A stretch of 64,000 nucleotides of DNA. Origin: Stappia sp. WLB 29 (GTDB taxonomy: Bacteria > Pseudomonadota > Alphaproteobacteria > Rhizobiales > Stappiaceae). The translations under genes and the position numbers were made by a program. The stretch covers positions 1-64,000 of the forward strand of contig NZ_JALBGD010000004.1 of assembly GCF_023507705.1 (NCBI RefSeq), in the 5' to 3' direction. The notes beneath the pieces are model-generated. The model made no database searches and was not told the DNA's origin. It worked only from the letters and a program-made list of their open reading frames with translations. This document shows, one piece after another, positions 9,387-18,639 of the stretch; within the stretch, counting starts at the first letter, position 1, and every line of letters starts with the position of its first letter.

Positions 9387-10769
9387 ATGCTGACTGTCGT
9401 GCAAGCCTTCGATCGCACGCCGATGACGGAGATCGAGACCGACGATGCCGCCGCACTGGAGCGCAAGCTGCAGGCGGCCGATCGCGTCTTCAGGGATCGC
9501 GAGGGCTGGCTGAAGCCTCACCGGCGGATTGCGATCCTGCGCAAGCTGGCCCTGCTGATGGAGGGCAAGCGCGATCACCTGGCCATGCAGATCGCGCGCG
9601 AGGGCGGCAAGCCGCTGCCCGACGCGATCGTCGAGACCGGTCGCGCCATCGACGGCGTCCACAACGCCGCCGACGAGCTGCGCAATTTCGCCGGCCGCGA
9701 AATCCCGATGGGCCTTTCCGCGGCCGCCGAGAACCGCTGGGCCTTCACCACCAAAGAGCCTATCGGCATCGTCGCGGCGATTTCCGCCTTCAACCATCCG
9801 CTGAACCTGATCGTTCACCAGGTCGCGCCGGCCATCGCGGTCGGCTGCCCGGTCATCGTCAAGCCGGCGACCACGACGCCGCTGTCCTGCCTCGAGTTCG
9901 TGGCGCTGGTTCGAGAGGCGGGCCTTCCCGAGCCGTGGTGCCAGACCTTCGTCACGGAAGATACCGCACTGGCCGAAAGGCTGGCGACCGATAGCCGGGT
10001 CGCCTTCCTCAGCTTCATCGGCTCTGCCCGGGTCGGCTGGTCCCTGCAGTCCAAGCTCGCCCCCGGCACGCGTTCGGCGCTGGAGCATGGCGGCGCCGCG
10101 CCGGCCATCATCGACCGCAGCGCGGATCTCGACAGGGTCGTCGAGCCGATCGTCAAGGGCGGCTACTACCATGCCGGGCAGGTCTGCGTGTCGACGCAGC
10201 GCATCTTCGTCCATAGCGACATCGCCGACGCGTTCACGCAGAAACTGATCGCCCGCGTGGAAAGACTGCGCACCGCCGACCCCGCCCTGAAGGACACCGA
10301 AGTCGGGCCGCTGATCCTGCCGCGCGAGGCCGACCGGATCGCGCAGTGGATCGAGGAGGCGGTGGAGGGCGGAGCCGTGCTTGCGACCGGCGGCAAGCGC
10401 CTGTCCGAGACGACCCTGCAGCCGGCGGTTCTGCTCGATCCCGCCGCCGATGCGAGGATATCGACGCTGGAGGTTTTCGGCCCTGTCGTCGCGGTCTATC
10501 GCTACCGCGATCTCGACGACGCGATCCGTCGGGCAAATGCGTTGCCGACCGCCTTCCAGGCGAGCATCTTCGCCCAGGACATCGATATCGCGCTGCGCGC
10601 CGCCGACCGTCTCGATGCCTCGGCCGTGATGATCAACGATCCCACGGCCTTCCGCACCGACTGGATGCCCTTTGCCGGCCGCAGGGAATCCGGATACGGA
10701 ACCGGCGGCATTCCCTACACGATGCGCGACATGACGCAGGAAAAGATGATCCTGATGCGCAGGAGCTGA
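9387..10769 (+). CDS. Aldehyde dehydrogenase family protein
   Basis: A 460-residue NAD(P)-dependent aldehyde dehydrogenase. The cofactor domain includes PIGIVAAISAFNHPLN and VIVKPATTTPLS. The general base Glu is in LEHGGAAP, where the usual ELGG reads EHGG, and the nucleophile is the Cys of GQVCVSTQRI. EVFGPVVAVYRY and FAGRRESGYG complete the family pattern. ATG 9387 is chosen over an earlier in-frame codon because GAGGAG lies 8 nt before it. The gene follows the ThDP enzyme closely and is probably in its operon, oxidising the aldehyde made from a 2-keto acid. It converges on catalase with an 11-bp gap. Confidence 0.9.
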   Translation: MLTVVQAFDRTPMTEIETDDAAALERKLQAADRVFRDREGWLKPHRRIAILRKLALLMEGKRDHLAMQIAREGGKPLPDAIVETGRAIDGVHNAADELRNFAGREIPMGLSAAAENRWAFTTKEPIGIVAAISAFNHPLNLIVHQVAPAIAVGCPVIVKPATTTPLSCLEFVALVREAGLPEPWCQTFVTEDTALAERLATDSRVAFLSFIGSARVGWSLQSKLAPGTRSALEHGGAAPAIIDRSADLDRVVEPIVKGGYYHAGQVCVSTQRIFVHSDIADAFTQKLIARVERLRTADPALKDTEVGPLILPREADRIAQWIEEAVEGGAVLATGGKRLSETTLQPAVLLDPAADARISTLEVFGPVVAVYRYRDLDDAIRRANALPTAFQASIFAQDIDIALRAADRLDASAVMINDPTAFRTDWMPFAGRRESGYGTGGIPYTMRDMTQEKMILMRRS

Positions 10770-10780
10770 TTCCCGTTCGA

Positions 10781-12244
10781 TCAGAACTGCGGGTCCAGCG
10801 CGTCCAGCGCGGCGCAGACGCCGGCACCGAAGTCTGGATGGACCTGCCGAAACAGCTCGATCTGCCGTTCCGCGATGGCATCGGGAATGCCGCGCATCGC
10901 GTCGGCGATGTTGGCGAACAGCCGCGCCTTCTGCGCGTCGTCGAACAGCAGGAACAGCGCGCGGGGCTGGGTGAAATCGTCGTTTCCCTCCCGATGATCG
11001 AACCGGGCAGCCGGACCTTCGATCTGGAGTGGCGGTTCGGCGAACGAGCCATCTTCCATCGGACCGCCGAAGCTGTTCGGCTCGTAATAGGCATCCGGAT
11101 TGGGCATGCTGCCGAAGAAGCGCATCGCCCCATCCTTGTGATAATGATGCACCGGGCACCGAGGCCGGTTGATCGGCAGCGCCTCGTAGTGAGTGCCCAG
11201 CCTGTAGCGATGGGCGTCCGCATAGGCGAAGATTCTGCCCTGCAGCATCCTGTCGGGCGAATGGCCGATGCCGCGTACGACGTTCGAGGGACTGAAGGCA
11301 AGCAGTTCGATCTCGGCAAAGTAATTGTCGGGATTGCGGTTGAGTTCGAGCACGCCGATGTCGATCGGCGGAAAATCGGCATGGGGCCAGACCTTGGTGA
11401 CGTCGAACGGATTGAAGGGCAATTCGCCCGCCTGCGCTTCCGTCATGACCTGGATCTGCACGATCCATCGAGGGTGGTTTCCTTCCTCGATCGCGCCGAA
11501 CAGGGCTTCCTGATAGCCTTCCCTGGTTCTGCCGACGACCCCTTCCGCCTCGGCGTTGGTATAGTGGCGATGCCCCTGAGACGTCTTGAAATGAAACTTG
11601 ACCCAGACGCGCTCGCCAGCGTCGTTCCACAGGCTGTAGGTGTGGCTGCCGTAGCCGTTCATGTGCATCGGGCCGACAGGCAGACCGCGGTCGGAGAAGA
11701 GGATCGTCACCTGATGCAGGCTTTCCGGTGACAGGGACCAGAAATCCCACATCGCCGTTGCCGACCGCAAATTGGTGCGCGGGTGACGCTTCTGAGTGCG
11801 GATGAAATCGGGGAACTTGAGCGGATCGCGAACGAAGAAGACCGGCGTATTGTTGCCCACCAGATCCCAATTGCCCTCCTCGGTATAGAACTTGAGCGCG
11901 AAACCGCGAACGTCCCGCTCATGATCGGCCGCTCCCATTTCTCCCGCAACCGTCGAGAAGCGCGCGATCATGGGGGTCTCGGCGCCGGGCTGCAGCACCT
12001 TGGCGCAGGTCAGGTGCGATATGTCGCCCGTGATCCTGAGGGTGCCATGCGCACCCCAGCCCTTGGCGTGGACCACCCGCTCGGGGATCCGTTCCCGGTT
12101 CTGGTGGGCCAGCTTCTCGATCAGCTTCCAGTCCTGCATGAGCACCGGGCCGCGATCGCCGGCGGTCAGGCTGTTCTGGTTGTCGGCAACGGGTGCGCCG
12201 GCAGTTGTCGTCAGGCGTGGGTTCCGATCGTCCTGCGGAGGCAT
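10781..12244 (-). CDS. kat: Monofunctional heme catalase
   Basis: A 487-residue small-subunit catalase. The active-site segment is [11 protein letters not shown] with catalytic His59, the distal Asn is in [11 protein letters not shown], and the proximal heme ligand Tyr is in [27 protein letters not shown] and [10 protein letters not shown] are also diagnostic. It decomposes hydrogen peroxide in the cytoplasm. ATG 12244 (MPPQDD) follows GGAAGG at good distance; the longer open frame upstream is not catalase-like. The TetR gene is upstream on the same strand, 213 bp away, and may control it. Confidence 0.95.
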   Translation of the reverse strand: MPPQDDRNPRLTTTAGAPVADNQNSLTAGDRGPVLMQDWKLIEKLAHQNRERIPERVVHAKGWGAHGTLRITGDISHLTCAKVLQPGAETPMIARFSTVAGEMGAADHERDVRGFALKFYTEEGNWDLVGNNTPVFFVRDPLKFPDFIRTQKRHPRTNLRSATAMWDFWSLSPESLHQVTILFSDRGLPVGPMHMNGYGSHTYSLWNDAGERVWVKFHFKTSQGHRHYTNAEAEGVVGRTREGYQEALFGAIEEGNHPRWIVQIQVMTEAQAGELPFNPFDVTKVWPHADFPPIDIGVLELNRNPDNYFAEIELLAFSPSNVVRGIGHSPDRMLQGRIFAYADAHRYRLGTHYEALPINRPRCPVHHYHKDGAMRFFGSMPNPDAYYEPNSFGGPMEDGSFAEPPLQIEGPAARFDHREGNDDFTQPRALFLLFDDAQKARLFANIADAMRGIPDAIAERQIELFRQVHPDFGAGVCAALDALDPQF

Positions 12245-12457
12245 CCTCGATCCTTCCTTTCGTCCACACCGCGCGCTGTCTGGCGGTGTATCCGCTGGAC
12301 AGGCTAACGAACCGCGCCGGCAGGGCGTCGCAGCCCCTGCGGTGACGATGCCGTTCTTGCGATGTTTCGCCGAGGGTCGGAGGGTCGAGGAGGGTCGGGC
12401 GGTCACCATGCCGGCGGAAGCAGCGTCCGCGCGCCCTCCTGTGGCGTCGCCCCTGTT

Positions 12458-13069
12458 TCAGCAGGTCCTTAACGCCGCATGCAGGGCGATGCCCAGCCTG
12501 TCGAGTTCAGCCTTCGAGAAGCTCTTCCCTCGGACGATCATGCGGGAGTAGAGGGGAGCGAAGAGAAGATCGAGCGCCAGTTCCCTGTCGAGGTCGGCGC
12601 GCAGTTCGTTGCGGGCAATGGCGCGATCCAGCAGTCGATGTCCGAACTGTCGCCGTGCCTCGGCGATACCGAGCAGCATCGAGGCCAATTCGTTCGATCT
12701 CAGACGTTCGGCGACCAGATCGGGGACTATACGGCGGACCAGAGGATGCCGCAGGACCGCGCGCGTCGCTCGAAGGTATTCTCTGATGTCCGCCTGCAGC
12801 GACCGCTGGTCGGTGGACCCCAACCGCATGACCTCGACGCTTCGTATCGCTTCGCACGCGAACTCCAGCTTCGATGTCCATCGCCGGTATATGGCCGCCT
12901 TGCCTGCGCCCGCCCGTGCCGCCACGCGCTCCAGGCTTACTGCCGCAAAGCCGGTTTCTGCCCACTCCTCGAACAATGCCCTGAACAGCGCCGTGGTCAG
13001 TTCGGGCCGGATGACCGCCGCCCCGCTCGGTTTCCGTCTTCTTGTAAGGTCGATACTCTTGCGTTCCAT
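12458..13069 (-). CDS. TetR/AcrR family transcriptional regulator
   Basis: A 203-residue regulator. The N-terminal HTH is seen in FEEWAETGFAAVSLERVAARAGAGKAAIYRRWTSK (residues about 35-69), the rest is the variable helical ligand domain. ATG 13069 is preferred because GGAGGA lies 7 nt before it; a second ATG five codons upstream overlaps that ribosome binding site. TetR repressors respond to small hydrophobic ligands. Candidate targets are catalase downstream or the divergent AraC gene, but no operator could be assigned with confidence. Confidence 0.9.
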   Translation of the reverse strand: MERKSIDLTRRRKPSGAAVIRPELTTALFRALFEEWAETGFAAVSLERVAARAGAGKAAIYRRWTSKLEFACEAIRSVEVMRLGSTDQRSLQADIREYLRATRAVLRHPLVRRIVPDLVAERLRSNELASMLLGIAEARRQFGHRLLDRAIARNELRADLDRELALDLLFAPLYSRMIVRGKSFSKAELDRLGIALHAALRTC

Positions 13070-13319
13070 CCAGAAGTCCTCCACTGTCGATGGAACGGTA
13101 GCGTTTCAACCCGTGAGTGAGAAGGGATCGAGGCGAGCTTCACCGGGGCGTTTCTGACTGATTTCGGGGGCAGAGACGAAGAGCGCGGCACCGCCTCTCG
13201 CACGCCGCCGAAACGAAGGCATTCGCTTTGATCCATTGCGTCTTCCGGTTGGTCTGCGCGGCGCGAAACAGGCCGCTGGCTCGCACTGGGAGGGCTGCGA
13301 GAAGCATAGGAGACACAAC

Positions 13320-14231
13320 GTGACCGTGCCTGCCTATCATTCTTTTGCTCAATGGTACAGCAAGGGTCACCTTGCGCACTATGTGCGAACGATGAAGTCC
13401 GCAGGCGACATCATTCATCTGCTGGAGGCCGCGCAGCCGGCCGGAGACATGTCCGACCCCGCCGTCCCGGATCTCGTCCTGTATCAGGACCTGCACGGTG
13501 GCAGCCGCGTCAGCGGCGACATGGGAGGGGGACGCTTCGATGTGAAGAGTGAGAAGGGCGGCTTTTTTCTCTCCGCCCCGAAGTTCGCAAACACGGTCAT
13601 TGTCGACGCGGCTCATGAGCTTCGAAGCTTGTCGTTCCCATTGGCACAGTGGCAGTCCGTTCTGGATGAAGCCGCCGATGGGCAGTTCCCCGTGGACTAT
13701 CAGAAACTCTGTATGGGGACGTTCGTCTCTCCCGCTATCCGGTCGGCCATCCGGAATCTGTGGGTCTTGTGCGATGAGGAGGGTGCGCCGTCGCGTCTGC
13801 TGGCGCGGGCCGCGGGTTTGGAGATTCTGGCCGAGTTGTGCCGGTTGGGCGGGGCACCGTTGGCGACTGCAAAGGGCGGCCTGGCCCCCTGGGCACAGCG
13901 GCGCTGTCTGGAGCTCATGCGGGCGCGGCTTTCCGAAGACATCAGCCTCGACGAGTTGGCGGCCGAAGCGCGGCTGTCGCCATTTCATTTCGCGCGCATG
14001 TTCAAGCAGAGCGTCGGCGTGCCGCCACGGGTGTACCTGACGCAACTGAGGATCGAAAAAGCCTGCGAGCTTCTCGAGCAGACAGACATTCCGGTCACGG
14101 AGATCGCGCAGGAGGTGGGTTATTCGTCGAACCAGGTGCTGGCCCGGGTGTTCATCAAGCACCGGCACATGAGCCCGACCGATTATCGCCGGGCGGTGCG
14201 CGATCCGGTGCGTTCTATCGCGCCGCAGTGA
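13320..14231 (+). CDS. AraC family transcriptional regulator (cupin_6 type)
   Basis: A 303-residue regulator. The C-terminal 100 residues hold two HTHs: DISLDELAAEARLSPFHFARMFKQSVGVPPRVYL and IPVTEIAQEVGYSSNQVLARVFIKHRHMSPTDYR. The N-terminal domain (YQDLHGGSRVSGD, then a cupin-like fold) is the effector part. GTG 13320 is selected, as AGGAG lies 7 nt before it; the in-frame TTG at 13236 has no such signal. It is divergent from tetR and converges on the amidotransferase gene. Target and effector are unknown. Confidence 0.88.
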   Translation: MTVPAYHSFAQWYSKGHLAHYVRTMKSAGDIIHLLEAAQPAGDMSDPAVPDLVLYQDLHGGSRVSGDMGGGRFDVKSEKGGFFLSAPKFANTVIVDAAHELRSLSFPLAQWQSVLDEAADGQFPVDYQKLCMGTFVSPAIRSAIRNLWVLCDEEGAPSRLLARAAGLEILAELCRLGGAPLATAKGGLAPWAQRRCLELMRARLSEDISLDELAAEARLSPFHFARMFKQSVGVPPRVYLTQLRIEKACELLEQTDIPVTEIAQEVGYSSNQVLARVFIKHRHMSPTDYRRAVRDPVRSIAPQ

Positions 14232-14274
14232 CTTTCAATGGCGGCGCCTGGCGGCGGGAAGCTTGCCGATGGAT

Positions 14275-14979
14275 TTAGCGCGTCAGTCGTGACAGCCAAC
14301 CGGTCAGCAAGGCGGCACCGGCTTGCTCGAGCCTGCCGGCATGGCGCCGCGCATCGAGGCGCAGCGCAACCGGGTCGATGCCTGCCGTTGCCAGTTCATT
14401 GGCGTGGCCCAGAAGCCAGTGCTCGAACCGCGCGCCCAGAACTTCCGGGTGGAACTGGAGGCCGAGCACATTCGGTCCGCGCGAAAACGCCTGGTTCGTG
14501 CAAAGCGGGGTAGATGCGAGGAGAGTACAGCCTTCCGGCAGGTCGAACGTGTCGCCATGCCAGTGAAGCACCGGTACGCCGCGCAGCACAGCGAGAGGAT
14601 TGAGCACGGCTGCGTCCGACAGGTCGAGCGCAGACCAGCCGATCTCCTTGGCCGGACCCGGATAGATTCGGGCACCGGAGGCTGCCGCCATCAGCTGTGC
14701 GCCGAGGCAGATGCCGAGCGTCGGCCGGTCGGCCGCGAGCCGCGCCCGCAGCAGGCGGATCTCGTCGGTGACGACCGGATAGGCGTCATGATCATAGACG
14801 CCGATCGGACCGCCCAGAACCACGAGGAGTTCGGCGGCGAGGGGATCGAGCGTTGCCGGATCGCGCTCGGCCACGTCGATGTATTCGATGTCGTAGCCGG
14901 CCTCTCTCAAGGGGGCCGCGAAGCTGCCGAGATCCTCGAAACCGATATGGCGAATGGCCTGCACGGTTCTCCGCGTCAT
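14275..14979 (-). CDS. Class I glutamine amidotransferase (GMP synthase-like domain)
   Basis: A 234-residue stand-alone GATase1 protein. The catalytic triad is complete: Cys91 in LGICLGAQ, His178 and Glu180 in LQFHPEV. VVLGGPIGVYD gives the oxyanion strand. Such proteins hydrolyse glutamine or, like gamma-glutamyl peptidases, remove gamma-Glu groups. The start has a strong GGGAGGAGAGG leader and overlaps the stop of the homoserine-dehydrogenase-like gene by 4 bp (ATGA), so the two are translationally coupled. Longer open sequence upstream is the antisense-like shadow of that gene and is ignored. Its acceptor enzyme is unknown. Confidence 0.88.
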   Translation of the reverse strand: MTRRTVQAIRHIGFEDLGSFAAPLREAGYDIEYIDVAERDPATLDPLAAELLVVLGGPIGVYDHDAYPVVTDEIRLLRARLAADRPTLGICLGAQLMAAASGARIYPGPAKEIGWSALDLSDAAVLNPLAVLRGVPVLHWHGDTFDLPEGCTLLASTPLCTNQAFSRGPNVLGLQFHPEVLGARFEHWLLGHANELATAGIDPVALRLDARRHAGRLEQAGAALLTGWLSRLTR

Positions 14980-16004
14980 GCCTCTCCTCCCGAACCGTGA
15001 CCGGCCCGCGCCGCTCTCGCCGTCAGGATATGTTCGAGATCCTTCAGCGCGGCGGCCGCGGTGGCGAGAGGCTCCGTGCCGGATCCGATCGCGATCGTCT
15101 CGCCCATGGCGTCCGTCGTGATGCGGATCGCCTTGTTCTTTCCCGACACATGCGCGAACGGGTCGGTCATCGGGTAGGTCCGGACGCCGACGGCCGCCCG
15201 CGTCGCCCCGTCCGTCCGGACGAGGCTCCCGACGAGTTTTGGAACGAGACGCTGTTTTCGCCATGCAGCGATGCACTGCTCCGTGACCGATTGAATGCCC
15301 TCGACGACCAGGTCGTCCATCGTCAGGTCGGCATCGAGGCCGAAATTGGCGATGAGGATGAGCTTGCTGGCGGTGTCCCAGCCTTCGGTGTCGTTGCGCG
15401 GGTCGGCTTCCGCGAAGCCGCCTGCCTGGGCGCGCGCCAGCGCCTCGTCGAAGCCTAGGTTCTGGTTCATCATCGCATCGAGCAGGTAGTTGGTGGTTGC
15501 GTTCAGAATGCCCTCGATTTCGAGCACCTCGCAGCCTCTCAGGCTGTGCTCGAGGAGATCGATCGTCGGCAGCGCGGCGGCAGCGGCGCCGCTGAGTTTC
15601 AGCATCGCGCCCGAGGAGCGCGCCAAGTCCCGCAGGTCCGGTCCGCTGTGGACCAGCGCCCCTTTGGATATGACGATGGTGTCGCGCCCCGCCGAGAGGG
15701 CGGATCGGAGATAGGCGAGACCGGGCCCCCCGGTTCGAAAATCGCTGGGCCCCGCCTCGATGAGAATGTCGGCGCCGCTCGCCTCGATGAAGGCCGGGCC
15801 GGTCAGGCCCGGCTCGAGCGCCTCAAGGCGCCCGGCTTCGAGACCGTCCGGGTCGGCCAATCCGGCTCGCGATCCGCAGACGGCGACGAGGCGAATGTCG
15901 GCGTCATGAACCTGCCGGTAACGAGGCCGGCGGTTTAGGAGGAGAGTGGCCGTTGCGCGGCCCACGCCCCCGAAACCGGCAATTGCAACTCTGACGATCT
16001 TCAT
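14976..16004 (-). CDS. Homoserine dehydrogenase-like NAD(P)-dependent oxidoreductase
   Basis: A 342-residue protein, shorter than ACT-domain homoserine dehydrogenases (about 430) and without an ACT domain. The Rossmann motif is AIAGFGGVGRA. GILNATTNYLL matches the homoserine dehydrogenase GIVNGTTNY signature, and EADPRNDTEGWDTASK supplies the catalytic Asp210/Lys214 pair; Lys114 is in ISKGAL. The family reduces aspartate semialdehyde to homoserine. Being truncated of its regulatory domain and linked to a glutamine amidotransferase, it may act in a side pathway. The ribosome binding site is modest (AAGG, 10 nt). Confidence 0.85.
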   Translation of the reverse strand: MKIVRVAIAGFGGVGRATATLLLNRRPRYRQVHDADIRLVAVCGSRAGLADPDGLEAGRLEALEPGLTGPAFIEASGADILIEAGPSDFRTGGPGLAYLRSALSAGRDTIVISKGALVHSGPDLRDLARSSGAMLKLSGAAAAALPTIDLLEHSLRGCEVLEIEGILNATTNYLLDAMMNQNLGFDEALARAQAGGFAEADPRNDTEGWDTASKLILIANFGLDADLTMDDLVVEGIQSVTEQCIAAWRKQRLVPKLVGSLVRTDGATRAAVGVRTYPMTDPFAHVSGKNKAIRITTDAMGETIAIGSGTEPLATAAAALKDLEHILTARAARAGHGSGGEA

Positions 16005-16182
16005 GATTTCAATGCCTTATCTTCGAGAGCCGAGCCGGATTGCCAACGCTTCGAACAGCGCCGACCACTCTCCCGTTGCGACCCGGCTCTTTCTTCACGC
16101 CAGCGACGACGAGCGCGTACCCGAGGCGTGCTTGCGGCGGTCGCGGATGGCACGACCGCCGCTTGCCGTCGGCGAAGCCGTC

Positions 16183-17013
16183 TCAGGCGCGGATGAAGGC
16201 CAGCATATCCGGATTCACCACCTCCGGATGGGTGGCGAACAGGCCGTGAGACAGGCCGGGATAGGTCTTCAGCGTGCCGTCCCTGACGAGCCTGATCGCC
16301 TTGTGGGCCGAGTTCTCGATCGGAACGATCTGATCGTCCTCGCCGTGAATGATCAGCACAGGAATGGTGATTGCCTTCAGGTCCTCCGTGAAGTCGGTCT
16401 CCGAAAACACTTCGACGCAGTCGTAATGCGCCTTGGCACCGCCGGCCATGCCCTGCCGCCACCAATTGTCGATCAGGCCCTGGCTCATCTTCGCACCCTC
16501 CCGGTTGAACCCATAGAAGGGTCCGCTCGGCAGATCGCGGTAGAACTGCGCACGGTTCGTGAGGACCCCTTCGCGGATTCCGTCGAAGACCTCCATCGGA
16601 ACGCCGTCCGGGTTGGCATCGGACCGAGCCATCACCGGCGGGATCGCCGCGATCAGAATGGCCTTGGCCACCCGGCCGCGCTCGGCACGCGCCGCATAGC
16701 GCGTGACTTCGCCGCCGCCGGTCGAATGGCCGATATGCACCGCGTCGCGCAGATCGAGCGCCTTGGCGATCTCAGCCACGTCCGAGGCATAGGTGTCCAT
16801 GTCGTTGCCGGTGTCGGTCTGGTCGGACCGGCCATGGCCGCGCCGGTCATGCGCGATCACCCGATAGCCTTTGGACAGGAAGAACAGCATCTGGGTGTCC
16901 CAGTCGTCCGAGCTCAGCGGCCAGCCATGGTGAAACATGATGGGCTGCGCATCTTTCGGTCCCCAATCCTTGTAGAACAGCTTCGTGCCGTCATTCATGG
17001 TGATGGTGGTCAT
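16183..17013 (-). CDS. Alpha/beta hydrolase, non-heme chloroperoxidase/perhydrolase type
   Basis: A 276-residue cytoplasmic hydrolase, the usual length of cofactor-free haloperoxidases. The oxyanion loop is [13 protein letters not shown], the nucleophile elbow GHSTGGGE gives Ser97, the acid is in HGEDDQIVP (Asp226/227) and His256 is in [12 protein letters not shown]. Such enzymes hydrolyse esters or lactones and form peracids. GGAAG lies before ATG. The next gene upstream is only a decayed transporter scar, so its promoter probably lies in or after that scar. Confidence 0.9.
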   Translation of the reverse strand: MTTITMNDGTKLFYKDWGPKDAQPIMFHHGWPLSSDDWDTQMLFFLSKGYRVIAHDRRGHGRSDQTDTGNDMDTYASDVAEIAKALDLRDAVHIGHSTGGGEVTRYAARAERGRVAKAILIAAIPPVMARSDANPDGVPMEVFDGIREGVLTNRAQFYRDLPSGPFYGFNREGAKMSQGLIDNWWRQGMAGGAKAHYDCVEVFSETDFTEDLKAITIPVLIIHGEDDQIVPIENSAHKAIRLVRDGTLKTYPGLSHGLFATHPEVVNPDMLAFIRA

Positions 17014-17149
17014 GGCATGTCTTCCTTTCGTTGGCTTCGAGGGATTTACGAGTATGGCCGGGCGGCGGGACGACCGGTTCCGCGTGCGCCCGGTCGGTCA
17101 TGGCGGCCTCGACAAATGCTGCACGACGGGCGGCCGATCGCCGACTGGA

Positions 17150-17685
17150 CTGCCTGGAGCAGTTGCTGATCGAGTTGGTCGGCATGGGTCGCGCAGGCAT
17201 GCTGGCGCTGGTTCTCGACCCAGCTCTCGACGACGAAGCTTTCGGCGATGCGCCCTGGCTCCGCGACGTCTTCCCAGACGTCCCAGCGGATGGCGCCGTC
17301 ACGCTGCCGCGATGACCGGAAATCGCGCAGCGCGGTGATGAAATCGGGAAGGCGCGCGGGCTCGACCAGATATTCGATGTGGATGAGAACCGGCCCGCGG
17401 TCGTCCGCCGGCTGAACGAAGACCACCGGATCCGCCCAAGGGTTCGAGGGTGCCAGGTCGTTGGCCGTCTCCTGCGGCAGGCGTCGGCGGAACGCCAGCA
17501 TCAGCGCCGCCGCCTGTCCGGCGGCCGCCAGCACCGGAGCGGTGGGGACGCTGGTGCTCGCGGCGATCGAGCCCCACAAAATGCTCCCGCCCGCCATGGC
17601 GCCCTGAAACACGAGGATGTAGACGGCGCGCGCGCACGCCTTCACCCATCCCGGGGAGCCGCTGTACGCCCGCCTCACCTGCAAG
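17150..17685 (-). pseudogene. C-terminal remnant of an MFS_3 (enterobactin-exporter-like) transporter
   Basis: The frame contains PGWVKACARAVYILVFQG, GGSILWGSIAAST and a last hydrophobic helix, followed by the soluble tail found in MFS_3 proteins: DLAPSNPWADP, DRGPVLIHIEYLVEPA, QRDGAIRWDVWED and ESFVVESWVENQRQH. The first ten or so membrane helices are absent and the 3' end loses similarity after THADQ. It is joined at about 17680 to an XapX remnant in another frame. No functional transporter can be made. Confidence 0.78.
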
Positions 17686-17811
17686 CATGCGTGAGAGGCC
17701 GACCAAGGCGATGATCGGGGGCGCCGGCGAGCGAACGGACACCAGGCCATAGAGCACGCCGATCCCGAGACCGACGACCAGCGAAAGAACGTGGGGTTGA
17801 AGTTGGCCCAT
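17670..17811 (-). pseudogene. XapX domain protein remnant, fused out of frame to the MFS scar
   Basis: From ATG 17811 the frame reads MGQLQPHVLSLVVGLGIGVL, then YGLVSVRSPAPPIIALVGL and GEAG. This is the XapX domain, a small two-helix membrane protein of about 55-60 residues with unknown function. The similarity stops near the last residues, and the frame then runs on through out-of-frame MFS_3 sequence to 17299. It is a deletion junction between two genes. A short XapX product could still be translated, so loss of function is likely but not certain. Confidence 0.7.
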
Positions 17812-17999
17812 GATCGATGTCCCGGTGCAGATCCCTTGGTCCGAATGCCAGCCGGTGCCTGAGGAGACGGGCGCCGCCTCGCCATAACCGCCGCCCAAAA
17901 GCCGCCGGAAGGTGCACGGCATGCAGGCAGGTTGGCTTTGCGAGGCTTACTCTACTGCCCGTGCCTGCTTGCCGCGGCGCAGGACCTGCGATGACGGTG

Positions 18000-18146
18000 C
18001 CGATCTTGCGGGCTCTTGCCGAGGGAAAGTCGTCAGGCCATCCAGACCGCTTCCGCCACATCCTTTACGGTGGTGACTTCGGCCGGCTGCTGCGGCGCCG
18101 CGGAGAACGCCTGTCTGGCCCGGCCGGCATAGGCTTCGGGTATGCC
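18000..18146 (-). pseudogene. Possible C-terminal remnant of a short-chain dehydrogenase
   Basis: The stretch GIPEAYAGRARQAFSAAP, then VTTVKDVAEAVWMA resembles the C-terminal helix region of classical SDRs (the usual text is near EDVAEAVWRAATDP). After a frame change DDFPSARA may continue it. There is no N-terminal Rossmann or catalytic part nearby. The call rests on one short motif and is tentative. Confidence 0.35.
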
Positions 18147-18252
18147 GTCCTGCGAGCGGCCGCGCCGAACGACGTTTCGGGTGCACGGCCGGGGGACCGC
18201 CCGTGTTGGATTTTCAGGCGATTGCTCAAACATTTTGCACTGCAGCATTTAT

Positions 18253-18265
18253 TTGCAAGATGCAA
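18253..18265. promoter_or_regulatory. Putative MarR operator TTGCA-AGA-TGCAA upstream of the methyltransferase operon
   Basis: A perfect 5-bp inverted repeat with a 3-nt spacer. The same TTGCA-N3-TGCAA core, extended to 7-bp arms, covers the start codon of marR at 25524-25540. It abuts a TTGACA (18266-18271) that could be a -35 box, though no -10 at ideal spacing is evident (TATCAG lies 14 nt on). More TGCA repeats lie just upstream (18235-18245). Binding would block or adjust transcription of the cluster that starts at 18640. Confidence 0.6.
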
Positions 18266-18271
18266 TTGACA

Positions 18272-18639
18272 AGCTAGCAATCTGCTATCAGTCTCCCCAC
18301 AGGGTTGAATTGATATTCTCAAATCAGCGGAAAGCTGAAGAGCGACGGCCAACTCGGGTACCGCTCACGGACAGCTCGCGAGGATGTTCGGATCCGGCCG
18401 CCTTCATCCTCTCGACGAGCTGGCGATTTCGCCGGTGCGGCCTTAGCCGAATGATCTCGAGCCCGCCGCGCATTGAAAGTTTGGGCGCGAAACCTCGGGC
18501 TTTGCCCCGTTGGCTTGACGATGCGCGAGATTGCCGCCCGCTCGCCCTGAGCGGGCAGCCAAAAGCAAATGAGGAGATTCCCAAGGCACACGTTTTTCCG
18601 AGCGGTCGACACACTTCTACAATCAGAAGGACCACCGTG
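18272..18639 (+). other. Long leader of the methyltransferase operon
   Basis: About 370 bp between the putative promoter/operator and the methyltransferase ATG. The methyltransferase frame happens to stay open through it, but the translation is Arg/Ser/Pro-rich and unlike any methyltransferase N-terminus. A hairpin with an 8-bp stem (GCCCGCTC/GAGCGGGC, 18536-18556) is present without a T tract. I see no aromatic-rich leader peptide. Confidence 0.4.

Noticed and set aside
7582-9456. Minus-strand 624-residue frame opposite the acetolactate-synthase-like gene
   Set aside because: It is a GC-rich shadow frame, His/Arg/Gly-rich with no family motif, opposite a gene with complete ThDP motifs.
9294-11870. 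Minus-strand 858-residue frame across aldehyde dehydrogenase and catalase
   Set aside because: It is in the wrong frame for catalase and antisense to the dehydrogenase; both real genes have intact active sites.
18142-18639. N-terminal extension of the methyltransferase by 166 codons
   Set aside because: The extension is unlike any methyltransferase, covers the operator and promoter region, and ATG 18640 has a ribosome binding site at the normal family start.
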